Shown: positions 34,788-48,594 of the stretch, in pieces
Layout of the letters: every line of letters begins with the position of its first letter
How positions within the stretch are numbered: position 1 is the first letter of the stretch
Assembly: GCA_019633425.1 (NCBI GenBank)
Contig: WSUB01000089.1
Location: 62,001 to 126,000 of the forward strand
Direction: 5' to 3'
Length of the DNA: 64,000 nucleotides
Source of the DNA: Tulasnella sp. 424
Lineage: Eukaryota; Basidiomycota; Agaricomycetes; Cantharellales; Tulasnellaceae
The notes under the pieces: generated by a model
The model's database searches: none
What the model was told of the DNA's origin: nothing
What the model saw: only the letters and a program-made list of their open reading frames with translations
Program-made: the position numbers and the translations under genes

Positions 34788-35171
34788 TTAGCACTTGCAC
34801 TCGTCTAGGAGACAGGTTTGATCGGTTGTTTAGTCAGAGCTTCTCAGAAACGACGGGGTAGATATGGCCTTACCAGCCTTGCACTTGCACTTGCACCCGG
34901 TGCAGGCGCACGCGGAGGAGGAGCAGGAAGTCATGGAGTTCTTAGGGGGATTTTCACAGCCGCACTCTAAATGATTCAGACAGGCAACGGTTCAGTCGGT
35001 CTTCCAGCAAATTTCAGGGGGTTCGTTTTAGCGACTCGCTGGGCCAGGAGCTATTCGAAGAAGGGGTCAAAGGAGTACAGGGTCAGTGATACAGCAGGGG
35101 GAGACCAGTGCAGGCAAGAGGACTGACCAGGCGCCAGAGCCGGTGTTGACGACGATCTCGCAGGAAGCCAT
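34788..35171 (-). CDS. Metallothionein-like protein C (long form, 12 Cys), promoter apparently deleted
   Basis: Four exons (35128-35171, 35040-35050, 34874-34966, 34788-34804), 54 aa. It reads MASCEIVVNTGSGAC, SWPKCGCENPPKNSMT, then SCSSSACACTGCKCKCK and DECKC, with twelve cysteines. The tail alternates CxC and CxxC as in copper-type fungal metallothioneins. The 11-nt exon 2 is followed by GCGAGT rather than GTGAGC, so splicing would need a GC donor. Compared with the sister gene at 38.8 kb, about 133 bp upstream of position 35273 are missing, including the TATA region. The coding region is intact, but expression may be lost or altered. Confidence 0.72.
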
Positions 35172-35867
35172 GGCGAAGAGTAGCTTCTTGAGAGTTGGAC
35201 AAAGGTCGGAAGTGGAGGTGTTGCTCGAGAGGAAGAACTCTCAGCTGATGATGAGAGGGCGAAAAGCTCGTCCGCCAAACGTCCCGAGGGAATCTCGTTG
35301 TCCAAAATCCCCCGCACAACCTAAAAAGAGCTGAGGTCTATTATGGACGGACCGATAGGCGACGAGGTATTCCGTGAACAAGCAAACGAGGTATCCTGGT
35401 TACCTCAGCATTTGAAGGTGCTTCTCGGTCTGTGAATCACGATTCCAAGACTGAGGCTTTTGTAAAGGTTAGAGATCACTACCCTATATTAACTGCTGTG
35501 AAGGAGTGGGACTAAGTTGTTGGGCAAGTCTCGGAGTCAGATGGATATGGATGTGGCGCAGCAGCGGCCAGCTTGTAACTTGTCTTCGACAGAATTGCCC
35601 ACCCAAGCTGCCCCGATCAGCTGATATGTCTTATAGCACCGGCAATCTGTTGCTATAATATTTATTTTTCATTTCAAGTGACATTTTCCTTGAGTGGAAT
35701 GCGAGCAATGCTCACTTCCGGTGCGAAAGCGTTCAGCGAACTCGCGCCGTCCGGCATGCAAACCCTGCGACGGGATCACTCCTCTCGTAAGATAGGGCAG
35801 CTCAGATCTTTCTACAAAAGTATAGCGTTGTAGTAATAGCCGGGCTTTTTATAGATCTCCGGCCAAA

Positions 35868-35945
35868 CGATCGAACAAAACTGTCTTTCTAGGCGAGTGC
35901 AAGTGCTAACCGACCTGCGCCTGTCGCATCGGGTTTCGTACTCGT
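35868..35945 (+). pseudogene. Inverted fragment of a metallothionein-like gene (last intron end, exon 4, 3' flank)
   Basis: On the plus strand, opposite to its neighbours, the sequence runs from CTGTCTTTCTAG into an exon-4-like segment GCGAGTGCAAGTGCTAA and then a 3' flank (TCGGGTTTCGTACT) also found after gene C. No exons 1-3 precede it. It is a solitary inverted piece, probably left by rearrangement. Confidence 0.6.
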
Positions 35946-36539
35946 CATAGTCGCCCTCGAATGGCAGATGTGTGCGACCCGAAGATCCGAAAGACTCGTG
36001 AAATGGGCGCGTCCACTGTGTGGGGCGCTAACAAAGCCATCTGAGACAAAGATTAGATAACGTCTGGATAGCGACCTCCTTGAAATTTGTGATATCGAAA
36101 CCCCCCGCAAATGCTTTAGACGGCAATTTGTACGGAACCCCCAATCGACGCCAAGGGCTCGGAGAGACGCAAGGCTCAGTGACCTCGTTCTGTTTACGCT
36201 TAAGTGGTCCTTTAGGAGCTCAGGGAGGTCCAAAGTATCCTGCCAAATGGCCGGATGCTGTACAATTGATCGACATCCGCGCTGCATGGAGCGACTGAGT
36301 TCACTTCATAGAGAGGCTCTCCACGATCTGCGATGTTGGCCTGGGCCTCGGGCATGGGTGTTATCAACGAGACTACTTATTCATCTTTATCGAGAAGGTG
36401 TAGTGGTCCATAACCGCACTAGGCAAATGGTCAAGGAATTCGGCAACTTGAGATGGCTTCCAAACTAGGCCGCACGCAGACATATTCAACCAAAAGACAA
36501 TTTCAATGCGGTTTACTCGACATGACACAAGGTACAAGG

Positions 36540-36875
36540 AACCTCAAGAAATAACAGAAACCGGGCGTTTAGCTGCTTTACTCGGCTGGAGCACGGTTCC
36601 TCTAGTCAAATATTATAATTCGAGCTTGCAAGAGTATAGAGACTCACCGGCCGGGCTTGCAGGTGCAGCGGATTGGGATTCGGCGGTCCCACAGGCGCAA
36701 TCTGTGGGAGATGTTGTTAGTCTTGCAAAGACATTGACCATTTTAATTAGCTACACACTTGGCCAGTTGCTGCTTGGGCCACAGCGACGACGGAGCACAG
36801 GGTCAGAGATTCAGTGCGGGAACGACGATGCCGGTCGAGGGACGCACCAGGATGACTCTGACGTGCACTGGACAT
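36540..36875 (-). pseudogene. Decayed metallothionein-like gene, counterpart of B
   Basis: Occupies the position of gene B in dimer unit 2. The ATG remains (36873-36875), but exon 1 reads MSSARQSHP, with the CETVVK motif destroyed by a deletion. An exon-3-like segment (36648-36701) keeps a CAC cysteine pair after a CACAG acceptor, then runs on without the CxC tail. The exon-4 segment is mutated. A TATA-like sequence persists at 37001-37006. I infer loss of function. Confidence 0.6.
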
Positions 36876-38457
36876 CTGCTGGGTGTGGCATATTAGAGAA
36901 TAAGTGTTGAAGAATTTAAAGTTGCCGAAGTGGTGGTGTGGTAGGGAGAGGGAACTCAGAGCTGGTGGAAAGACGATGAATGCAGCGTTGAGACGGTATC
37001 TTTATAACCGCGACCTTTTGCCTCCCAATGATACCGACGTTGGTAGAATTGCCCCCTATGCGGTTCACAGCCCAATCAGCAACTGGTGAAGCCGAGAAGG
37101 GACATTCTCGAAATCGAACTGAGAAGCCTTTGCCCAGAATATCACGCAGGCTCCCCGAAGCAGGGGGCTTGTCTTGGACGGACCAATGAATGTCGAGGTA
37201 TTTCGCAGACAACGCAGAAGCGATGTATGATTACATCACTTCTGAGCTTAAAGATAAGGGCGCTGAATTGGAAAGCTCCCGGTTGAGAAGGCAATCTTAT
37301 CGAAGCCAGGTGGAAACGCCCAGATTTCCAATCAGAGCTTCTAAGCTTAGCCCCTCACACACCACGCATCGAACGATCCTCCATCTGCGAATCAGAGCTC
37401 CAAGCTACTGATCATAAGACTTTTATGAAACTCGAGGTCACCTGAACCGTTCCAGATGACGTCAGGGAATGGGGCTTAAGCGGTTGGGCAAGCCTCGAAG
37501 TCGTGTTTCCTGCAAGCTGTACATGTATGCATGTAGCTTCAGCTCTACGGCAGAATTGCCTACCAAGCTGCCGTGGATCAGATGATAAAGTCTTGTAAAA
37601 CCCGCAAAGTAACATGACTATAATATTAATTATTATTTTCCATTTTCGTCGACATATTTGCATTAAACCGCGAGTGGAAATGCGAGCAACTTTTGGTGCT
37701 AAGTTTAGCGTTCTGCGAAGCACCGTCCAGTCAGCTGCGAAACCTGTGACGGAACCAATAATCTCGTGAAATGGGGCACCCCAAATCTTCCTACAACGCC
37801 AAGGGCCGTAGTAATAGCCAGATCACGATTGAACTAGGGAATTTAAGCTTCGTTGAGCTCCAGAGAGTGAATCCTCGATCGATCAAGAAACCCCCCTTTC
37901 TTACCCATGGGGATGTTTCACGTGCGAGTTGTTATCTGTCATTTGAAAATATTGGTCTAGTCCTGTAATGTATCGGCCGGCAATAATCAAATTATCCTCA
38001 GCGAGAACGAAAAACTCGATGCAGCGGCCTCGGTCGTATCACATGCACCGCGCATGGGATTTCAAATGCGCCGCATCCCATTGGTGGGACACGTTGGAGA
38101 GCAGCCCCCTCCTAAAAATAACTAGCGAAAACAGAACGAGGTCGCCGAACCTTGCGTTTCCTTCGAACGTGTGGCATCGATCAGGGGCTGCGCTCACATT
38201 GGCGTCTAAAGCATCCGCGCTGGGGGTTCGGTTATCACCACTCTCTCAGACTTCGGTAAGATCAAATCCAGCCGTTATCTAATCTCGGTCGTCGCGGTTC
38301 AGTACCACTGCATATTGGACGTGTCCATCTGACGAGTCTTACTGCAGTCTTTCGCATATTTCAAGTCGCACATAAGCATACGCAGCCAAAACACAACATT
38401 CATCATTCGAGGGCAACTACAAGGAGTATGAAACCTGACGGCCCAAACACGGGACGT

Positions 38458-38836
38458 TTAGCACTTGCACTCGTCTAGAAAGACAGGTTTGATCGGTTGT
38501 TTAACCAGAGCTTCTCAGAAACGACAGGGTAGATATGGCCTTACCGGTCTTGCAGTCGCACTTGCACCCGGCGCAGGCGCACGCGGAGGAGGAGCAGGAG
38601 TTCTTCGGTGGGTTTTCACAGCCGCACTCTAAACGATTCAAATAGGTAACGGTTAGTTCTTTCCAGCGACTTTCAGGGGTTCGTGCTAGATGCTCACCGG
38701 GCCAGGAGCTATTCGAAGAAGGGAATCAACGGAGTACAGAGTCAGCAGTCCAGCATTGGGAGAGCAATTCAGCCAAAGTGACTGACCAGGCGCCGGAGCT
38801 GGGGCCGGTCTTGACAACGGTTTCGCAGGAAGACAT
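38458..38836 (-). CDS. Metallothionein-like protein D (long form, 12 Cys)
   Basis: Four exons (38787-38836, 38698-38708, 38545-38628, 38458-38474), 53 aa: MSSCETVVKTGPSSGACSWP, then ECGCENPPKNSCSSSACAC and AGCKCDCKTDECKC. Twelve cysteines are arranged mostly as CxC. The 11-nt exon 2 (CTCCTGGCCCG) supplies the Ser-Trp-Pro linker and has canonical AG and GT borders. This is the cleanest gene model in the family and anchors the others. The TATA element at 38948-38954 and upstream flank are complete, unlike at gene C. The likely role is cytosolic metal buffering or detoxification. Confidence 0.82.
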
Positions 38837-38947
38837 GGTGAAAAGTAGGTCTGTGAGAGTAGAGAAAAGTGGAAGTGGAAGTTTCACTTGAGAGGAGGAA
38901 CTCTGCGCTGATGATGAGAGGGCGAAAAGCTCGTCTGAGCGAGCTCG

Positions 38948-38954
38948 TTATATA
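38948..38954 (-). promoter_or_regulatory. TATA box of metallothionein-like gene D
   Basis: The minus strand reads TATATAA about 112 bp upstream of gene D. The equivalent site is deleted upstream of gene C. Confidence 0.55.
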
Positions 38955-39260
38955 CAGCACCTGCGCAACCTCCCCGCCCCAGCAATAGTAATACAATTAC
39001 AGATAGCAACTTTCGGATTGGTCGATGTCTTCAAGCCTCCGTCTTTTCTTCCACGAATTCACGCTCTGCCGAACGTCCCGAAGGGCCCAAAGTGGGAATC
39101 TCGTTATCCAGAATCCCCCGCACAACCTAAAAAAGAGCTGAGGTCTATTCTGGACGGACCAATAGGCGATGAGGTATTTCGTGAACAGAGCAGATGGGGG
39201 TATGCGGGTTACCTCAGCATTTGAGGTGCTGATTAAGGGTTATCTGTGGGGTGATATCGT

Positions 39261-39907
39261 AATCTTATCGGAAGCGCCCGAACGTTATCAGCTGGCTCGC
39301 TCCTATGCGAGGACACGTCAGTGAAACACCTTCGAATTCCCATCCTGACAGAGCGCTATACAGTTTCCTCGGTTAAGAAACGTACCTGGAACCCATCGAA
39401 TATTCCAGTAGATTAGCTGTCTGAGGAGCAGGGACGAAGCTGTGACTGGTCTGAACAGATACCTTAACCCGCGCTTAGGGAATGTTCCTCACTGCACTAA
39501 AACACTCAAGGCGCACGAGAGTTATGATGTTTCACCCGATAAGGGAGTATTCGATTCATGCATTACTATCATAAGAAAAAAAAAAGCAAACAAGACCAGT
39601 CCGCACCACGGCGGTAGACGAAAGGGGGCTTTTAACTAAAAAAAAGACGAAAGCTAAGTAAGAACGAAAAGGATATGCTCGAGAGAGGAAAAGAGAACAT
39701 GGGTGTATGCAAGAAAAATTGTGGATTTGATACAGGGCGAAGGCGATTGGGACTTAGAAAGACACGAACTATTGGTTGAGGAGAGGGGGGGGGGAGGTAT
39801 GCCAGTGCGGTAAGTATATATGCGACAGAATCGAAAGGAAGAGAGTCGGAAAATAAAACGAGAGAGTGTGGTTCAGAAAAGTGTCTGTATGTACGTATGT
39901 TGCAGAT
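39261..39907. other. Intergenic region, 3' flank of the arrestin-like gene
   Basis: Contains short A-runs and a G-run near 39786-39794. No gene is supported. Confidence 0.4.
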
Positions 39908-42279
39908 TCAAACTTGAATAGCGAGACCGAGATCCTGTTCGTCCAGGTCGTCCTGAAGAGGTTCCTTCTCGACGTAAGCAGGGAGGAAAGCACCGTCGAC
40001 TTCCTCTTTGCGCTCTCCATTGGAGTGGTAGAGCTCGGAATAAGGCGGGAGGACGAACGGACCAGGGAAGACGGCGAAGGGATGAAGACCCGTCGAGCAG
40101 CTCGACGATGAATGTCCGTGGGAGGACGACGAGGCCAGGGAGGGTGCAGGGGAATCCGAGCGACCAGGGATGTTCAGCCCCATAACACTGGGCAAAGCCA
40201 TGATACCCGAAGCAGGCGACGTCCTCGCCGACGAGGGGGAAGAGTAGCTGCTCGAGGTCGTCAAAGACGGAGCGGGAGAAGCCGACCGGCTCTGAGCGAG
40301 AGTCCTCCTCATCGAAGGCGCCACGCTGGGTGAGATGGGGTTGGGTGCACCGTAATGAACGCCAAGCGTCTTGAACATCCTCTCCACACCCTGGCTAACC
40401 GCAGCCAACTTGATCGGCAAGCTCATCAAGAGCGTCTCGGTCTTCCTCTCCGGGTGAGCCATGCGCGCCTTTCTCAACTGCTCGCCGTCGACGCCAGCAC
40501 AGGACCGAGCGATCTCGTCGGCAGCGTGCTCGGGCAACCACGACAAGCGCAACGCGATCTTCATCTCGTGTCGGACTTTGACGAAGGGGGTGTCGAAGTC
40601 GGGATTCAAGATCTTGCGGCGCACGTTTCGGCCGACCTTCTCGTCGTCCTGGTGGTCGGCAGAGGAGGAGTCGAGTCCGAGTTCCTCCATGTCTTCTTTG
40701 CGGAGGACGCCGATCGCCAAGTCCATCTTGGCCCACTCTCCATCGACTTCGAGGCCACCGGTAGCTGGGGAAGGACGGAAGTTGACGCGCTTGGTGGGGA
40801 GCATGGGGACGGTGCGAGTCCATTGGACGGCTTCGTTGGCGGCGGCGAGACCGAGCGAGTAAAGACCTTCCAATGGGTTCTGAGTGAGGAACGGCTTGTT
40901 AGGAGGCTGTTGGGATAGAGGTGGGACGGGGTAATTTGACAAGAAACGCTCGCAGGGGACGGAGCTGGCAAAAAGAAAGCGGGGGTTTGTCAGCTTTGAT
41001 CGTCCTCTTTTTCGATGAAATGCACGCGCTTACCGGAACTTTTCCATTTGCTCGACTTCAACATCGAACGCCTCCAAGACGAGTCCTTTGTTGACGCTGT
41101 CCGAGTTGGTGCTTCGAACGCGCAAGCTCAGAGGAATCTTCTCCTCGCTCGTGCCGACGTACTCTGGCACACCGGCAACAACTTCGATTCCACCGAGAAT
41201 ATCAAGAGGGATCCTCTTGCCCTCATCGGTATCCTTTCCAGACGCAGGCATGGTAACACGGGTCTCCACCGACTCCAACAGAACTGGGAAGAGCGAAGCC
41301 GTAGGGTGGTAGATGTGAGGCGGGACCAACGGTTGAGTGAAATCGGGAGCTCCTCCGAACGGGTTGAGAGATTTAGGAGTCCTGAACCGGTTGACTTTGA
41401 TGGAAACCGGTGTAGCTTGGGCGTTCCGCAGTTTAGATCGGGAGAAGGACGAAAAGGGGTTGAGAGCGGAAAGGTTGATGGATCCCGAGAGACCGGGGAC
41501 GGTCGGAAGGTACGCTGCCATGCCGGAGGGAGTGGCTGGACGAGATGAAGGTGACGATGGACGGAGGGTGGGTGTGGCGGACCGCGGGTTCGCGGATGGA
41601 GAGGAAGAGGGGCTTGAAGTCACGGGCACCGAAGTCACAGCGGAAAGAGCAGTTTCAAAGTCGTCGGAGAACTTGGCGTGCGCGTAGAGAGCGTAAGACG
41701 TTCCGGAACCTTGCTCGTCCAACTGGCTGGTTGTAGGAAGCCAACCGGGAACGGCAAGGTCGAAAGTCATCTTCCACCGCATGACGCCGTTCTTCTGGCC
41801 CTTGTTCGACAGGGCGATAGGCTTTCCGTCGGCGGCGAGCGCGCTGACGAGCTCCTTCTCGACTTGGCATAACCTGAACGGGGCGTATCCGCAGTTGTGC
41901 GATAGTATTTCGGTCCGGCCTTCAAAGGTGACGTTGAGCGAGGAGAGGTAAATTGTGGTTGGGCGGGAGGAAGGACCCGAAGCGGGGGAAGCGGAACCGG
42001 AGGCGGAGGATCCGAAGAGGGAAGACGATGAGGATGACGAGGTCAGGGTGAGGACAATCTCGCCGCTGAGAGAATAAGCGGTGCTACATCGGAGAACAGG
42101 GGTGTCGTCAGTGTCTGAAGTGTTAACATGTGCGAGACGCGTCGCGAAACGTGATCTCGGCAAGACCACGCGCGCGCGTCACACAGGCGCTGTTTAGGAG
42201 GAAGGACTTACCCGGAGCGAGCACTGCCGTACATGTCGAGAGATGGTACATGAGGGATAATGTCCAAGGTGAAAGGCAT
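39908..42279 (-). CDS. Arrestin-like protein with LPxY motifs (possible Rsp5 adaptor)
   Basis: Three exons (42212-42279, 41034-42083, 39908-40964), 724 aa. The N-terminus MPFTLDIIPHVPSLDMYGSA leads to an arrestin-like beta-sandwich: YSLSGEIVLTL, TIYLSSLNVTFEGRTEIL, MTFDLAVPGWLPTT and GTSYALYAHAKF. The second half (IKVNRFRTP, IPLSLRVRS, KIALRLSWLP, LLMSLPIKL) would form the C-terminal sheet. Ser/Pro-rich insertions interrupt both halves. Near the C-terminus, VLPPYSEL and LPAYVEKE fit the (L/P)PxY motif bound by Rsp5 WW domains. Alpha-arrestins recruit Rsp5 to plasma-membrane transporters. The arrestin call rests on fold-type patterns rather than a clear signature; an unrelated basidiomycete-specific protein is the alternative. 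Confidence 0.6.
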
Positions 42280-45200
42280 TGTGGGACGACGTTGAGGCGA
42301 GAAGAGTTTGTTGGGATTAAAGTGTTTGAGAGGTAGAGTTAGAGAGGACTGTTGGGAGGGGCGGGGTCAGTCCAGTCCAGTCTAGAACGCAGCGACGACG
42401 AACGACAGCAGGTCCTTATAAAAGGGAGCCTGCAGTCCATTAATTAAGAAAGAATGTGTGGAACGGGGGATTGTGTGCATCGCCAGACTACAAACTGTGC
42501 TAGCTTGCATAGGAATGATCGGGGCCGACGGAAGTAGAACCGGTGCTTGTGTGGCGCGCAACAACAATGCGAGGGAAATAGAGGCGGGACTCACAGATTG
42601 CGAGATATAATCGATAGGGATACAGTTGTTGAGATTTAATAACAAAAGTCGCTTTGTAGAGGTTGTTCACCCGAAGTAGAGAGCCCTGCTGCGTTTGATG
42701 GGTGGGCCGTGTGCGTGATGATGAATATTAAACGTCGCTGACGCACTGGGGACGGAGAGCTTCAGGCGAACAAGAGGAGGGGAGGAGGTTGGCAAGGAGC
42801 GTTTGAGGATGGATGGAGGGGGGTGTAATATAGGAAATGGGAATGACGCATACGGGAGAAAGGCGCGACCGACTTTGGGCGATGCAAGCGCTCTGTTCGG
42901 GCAGTACACCCTGAAGACCCCCCGACACCGGCGATTCACCTCGCAGCGGATTTCGTTCACACCCTTACACACACAAAGGCTTTCCTCCTTACCACCGCAT
43001 CCCATATGCGTGTACTTTAGCAGGGTGTTCCTTATTTCGCTCTTTTTGTTCTCCTTATCAGGTGACCAAAAGAGTTCCCCCATTGTGCACTGACACCCAT
43101 TTTAACAAGGGTTATCTCTCGCCAGCGCCGCCGCCCTTCTCCGCCACCCATCGATCCTAGGGAAAATAGTCTATATATCCCGAACAAAGACAATGGGGCG
43201 GCGGTTCAATTTGGGTGAACAAGCCATACACTAGCCTGTAATAACGCAAGGCTCTTCATGTCCATCCAGCACAAAAGCATCAAGGGGGAGGGCGCTCGAC
43301 TTGACCCGTCCATACATGCATCGCTCCCCCTCGCTTTCTTGCTCAAGCTTTGTTCGACCCTCGTAAATGACCGCACACCGGCTTCTTGTCCGCCTATTAC
43401 TGGCTGGGACGACGCGGTACACATGCAAGACGTACTCGGGTACTCATCACGCTTCCGAAACAGCTTCATTACTCACTCACTCGCCGGGCACAAGTCTTAA
43501 ACGGCAATAGCACGCTTCATCCCATACGTACATTATTAACGGAAGCGAGAAGACCTTGGTTCGCGTGCACAACCCCTATCGGCGCTCGGAATCATCGCAG
43601 ACGAGGACACCGATTTTACCAAAAGGGGAAATTCTAACCCATCACGTGATGGACTCGGACTGACGAAGCCCGTCATCTGAAGCCAACTTGGAGTCCCACA
43701 CAGCAGTCCTTGGACGCATATGATGCAAAATTGGGGTACCAGCTATGTCTTTTGATGTGCTCTGCTTGACCCATTATGGGATGTACGCTCTCCGAGTCGC
43801 GATTTTGTTGGTCGCACTGCTGCGGAAGCAGTAAAGATCCCGTTACGGTTCTGGGCTGCTCTGTGAAGAAAGGTCCGAGAATTCCGAGTGGACTGAATTC
43901 AAGTCTGTCGATTGCTCCTCGGCGTCTCCAAGTCTCCGATATAACTTTCTAGACTACTGTCGTCTGACACTCGTTTACGGCCTATACATCGCACCCCATT
44001 CAAACTGTCTAGGCTTGATTCTTGCAATGCAATCATAATATGTATCTCCAATTTGATTTACAAGAGGCCCCCAGTTACCCCCGCTCGATCGTCTCGTAGA
44101 CCTTTCAACCTAGCACAGGACCTTGACGACGGGTGCTCGTCACAATACACAGAACCCGAGGACTCACCAAAATTCTTATTCACTCAATAACGCATTGGGA
44201 TAGGGTCGAAACGACGAGCGAAATCCGTTTCTCCGTCGTAGTGGGCAATATGTAAAATGTGATCTTCAAGCGAAGAAGGCGACGTCGGAGGTTTGCCGGG
44301 AGATCGAACGTCATTCCCATCCATACGTGCTTGACGACCATGCACGTTTTAGCCTCTCTGGTTCCCTGGTTGCTAAGACCGCTGCGCGGGCGTCGAAAAC
44401 GTGGATGTGGCTGAATGTGTTCGCCTTTTCAAAAGAGCCTAAGTTTGTCTCGTTAGGTGGGATGCAGGCAACGGGCGCCGTTTCAAGGGTTCAATGGGCA
44501 AGGGTAATCTATTTGCCCAGGCCAAGAACATGTCCATCGCGAAATTGGCGCTATTTTTAATTGTTTCGCATTCAGTCGTTGGCCTTCCATCTCCTAGTGC
44601 CATGCTCGCTTAGGTGAAGTCGACGGTGGCTTGGTCCGATCAGACCGATCACTCGCTTGCTTGAAATTTCATATCCTCTTAAGGGTCTTTTAGAAGTGGA
44701 ATGTCTCTCGCGTGATGCGAAAGCCAGGGCTCTTTTCGTCGTCAAGAAGCTTTCTGAAACCGGGCTCCGAGGCTTGGTGGCGAAGATTCTCCACGCAATT
44801 CAAGTTCTCGGAAAGGTGCCTTGGATTGCCCACCCGAAGCTCGTCTGAGTCCGGACATCCTCGGAAAAGTCTTCAGGGTGCCACCGGAGAACCAAGACGG
44901 TGGCTCGTAAGGTAGAGAGTCCTGAATTAGAAGTCCGGCGAGCAGTATTATATTGAGACTAGTTTGATTGCCAGCCGGAGCCGGAGTGCAGTACCCGAGC
45001 CCGGAGCCGTGGACTGACGTAACATCTCAATGGGACGGAGGCTTGGTGATTGACTTGTTGAATGAAAGGAGCAGGTACTGCTCGGAGCGGTCTTCGGGCA
45101 ATATGTGCGGAATGTACATAAGTAGGGTAGTCCACATCACGGTTGCAGAAGGGCGTTTCGTCTCCGTCCACCAAGTTTCTAGAGGAATCCATCTCCCATC

Positions 45201-45479
45201 GAGAGCAAGAATGGCCTTTAATCTACTCGACTAACTGATTTCGGATGCGCGGAGAGCAAGAGACCTGTTGTCCAAAAGGGATTGAATACATATTGGCGAC
45301 GAAGCGATGGCGTCACCCTTAATCGAGTCTCATTAGCCACTTTCGGAGAGTGCCGTCCAACGATCGGCCATTTGTACCATCAAGATGTCTGACAGTCGAC
45401 CCGCAGAAACTCATAGCTAGCCCATGGAAGCGAAGCAAGGTCGAAACTTCTCAGTTCCATCCAACCCAAAAGGACGACT
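42280..45479. other. 3.2-kb gene-poor region between the arrestin-like gene and the Rab11 array
   Basis: Open frames are short and mutually overlapping, and none resembles a known family. I found no tRNA, transposase or tandem repeat by eye. It marks the left edge of the duplicated Rab11 region. Confidence 0.4.
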
Positions 45480-45673
45480 TACATAACTGGTGTTCGTTTG
45501 TCTACGCTCGGTAGTCACCGTCGCAGTCTGAACCAACGCTTCCCGCTCCAGCACGCAAACACACCACTCTCCCGCCCCCAACAGAACTCCCTCCTTTTTT
45601 CTCTGTCTGTTCTTTTAAACGGTTCCCAAAAGTGTCTATCCCTTCACTTGTAGTTACTCCTTTTAACGTGGAA

Positions 45674-48594
<2,921 letters not shown>

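Larger units (their letters stand above)
32770..36470. repeat. Tandem duplication, dimer unit 1 (two metallothionein-like loci)
   Basis: About 3.7 kb containing genes B and C. Many blocks reappear about 3.65 kb further on: the 3' flank of gene B near 32770-32860 versus 36465-36560, the block 34290-34520 versus 37960-38190, and the region upstream of gene C near 35300-35390 versus 39110-39200. Within the unit, sequence near 33790 also resembles that near 35440, which implies an older ~1.9-kb monomer duplication. Boundaries are approximate. Confidence 0.65.
36471..39260. repeat. Tandem duplication, dimer unit 2 (decayed locus plus gene D)
   Basis: Second copy of the block at 32770-36470, shorter at its far end. 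It holds the decayed counterpart of gene B (offset about 3.63 kb) and gene D, the counterpart of gene C (offset 3.67 kb). Boundaries are approximate. Confidence 0.6.

Noticed and set aside
40355..40918. Long open frames antisense to the arrestin-like gene
   Set aside because: They are shadows of GC-rich coding sequence on the other strand. The minus-strand frame has the splice logic and arrestin-like pattern.
42382..45234. Several 60-140 aa open frames in the 3-kb region before the Rab11 array
   Set aside because: None has a recognisable motif, and frames overlap on both strands. Nothing supports them as genes.
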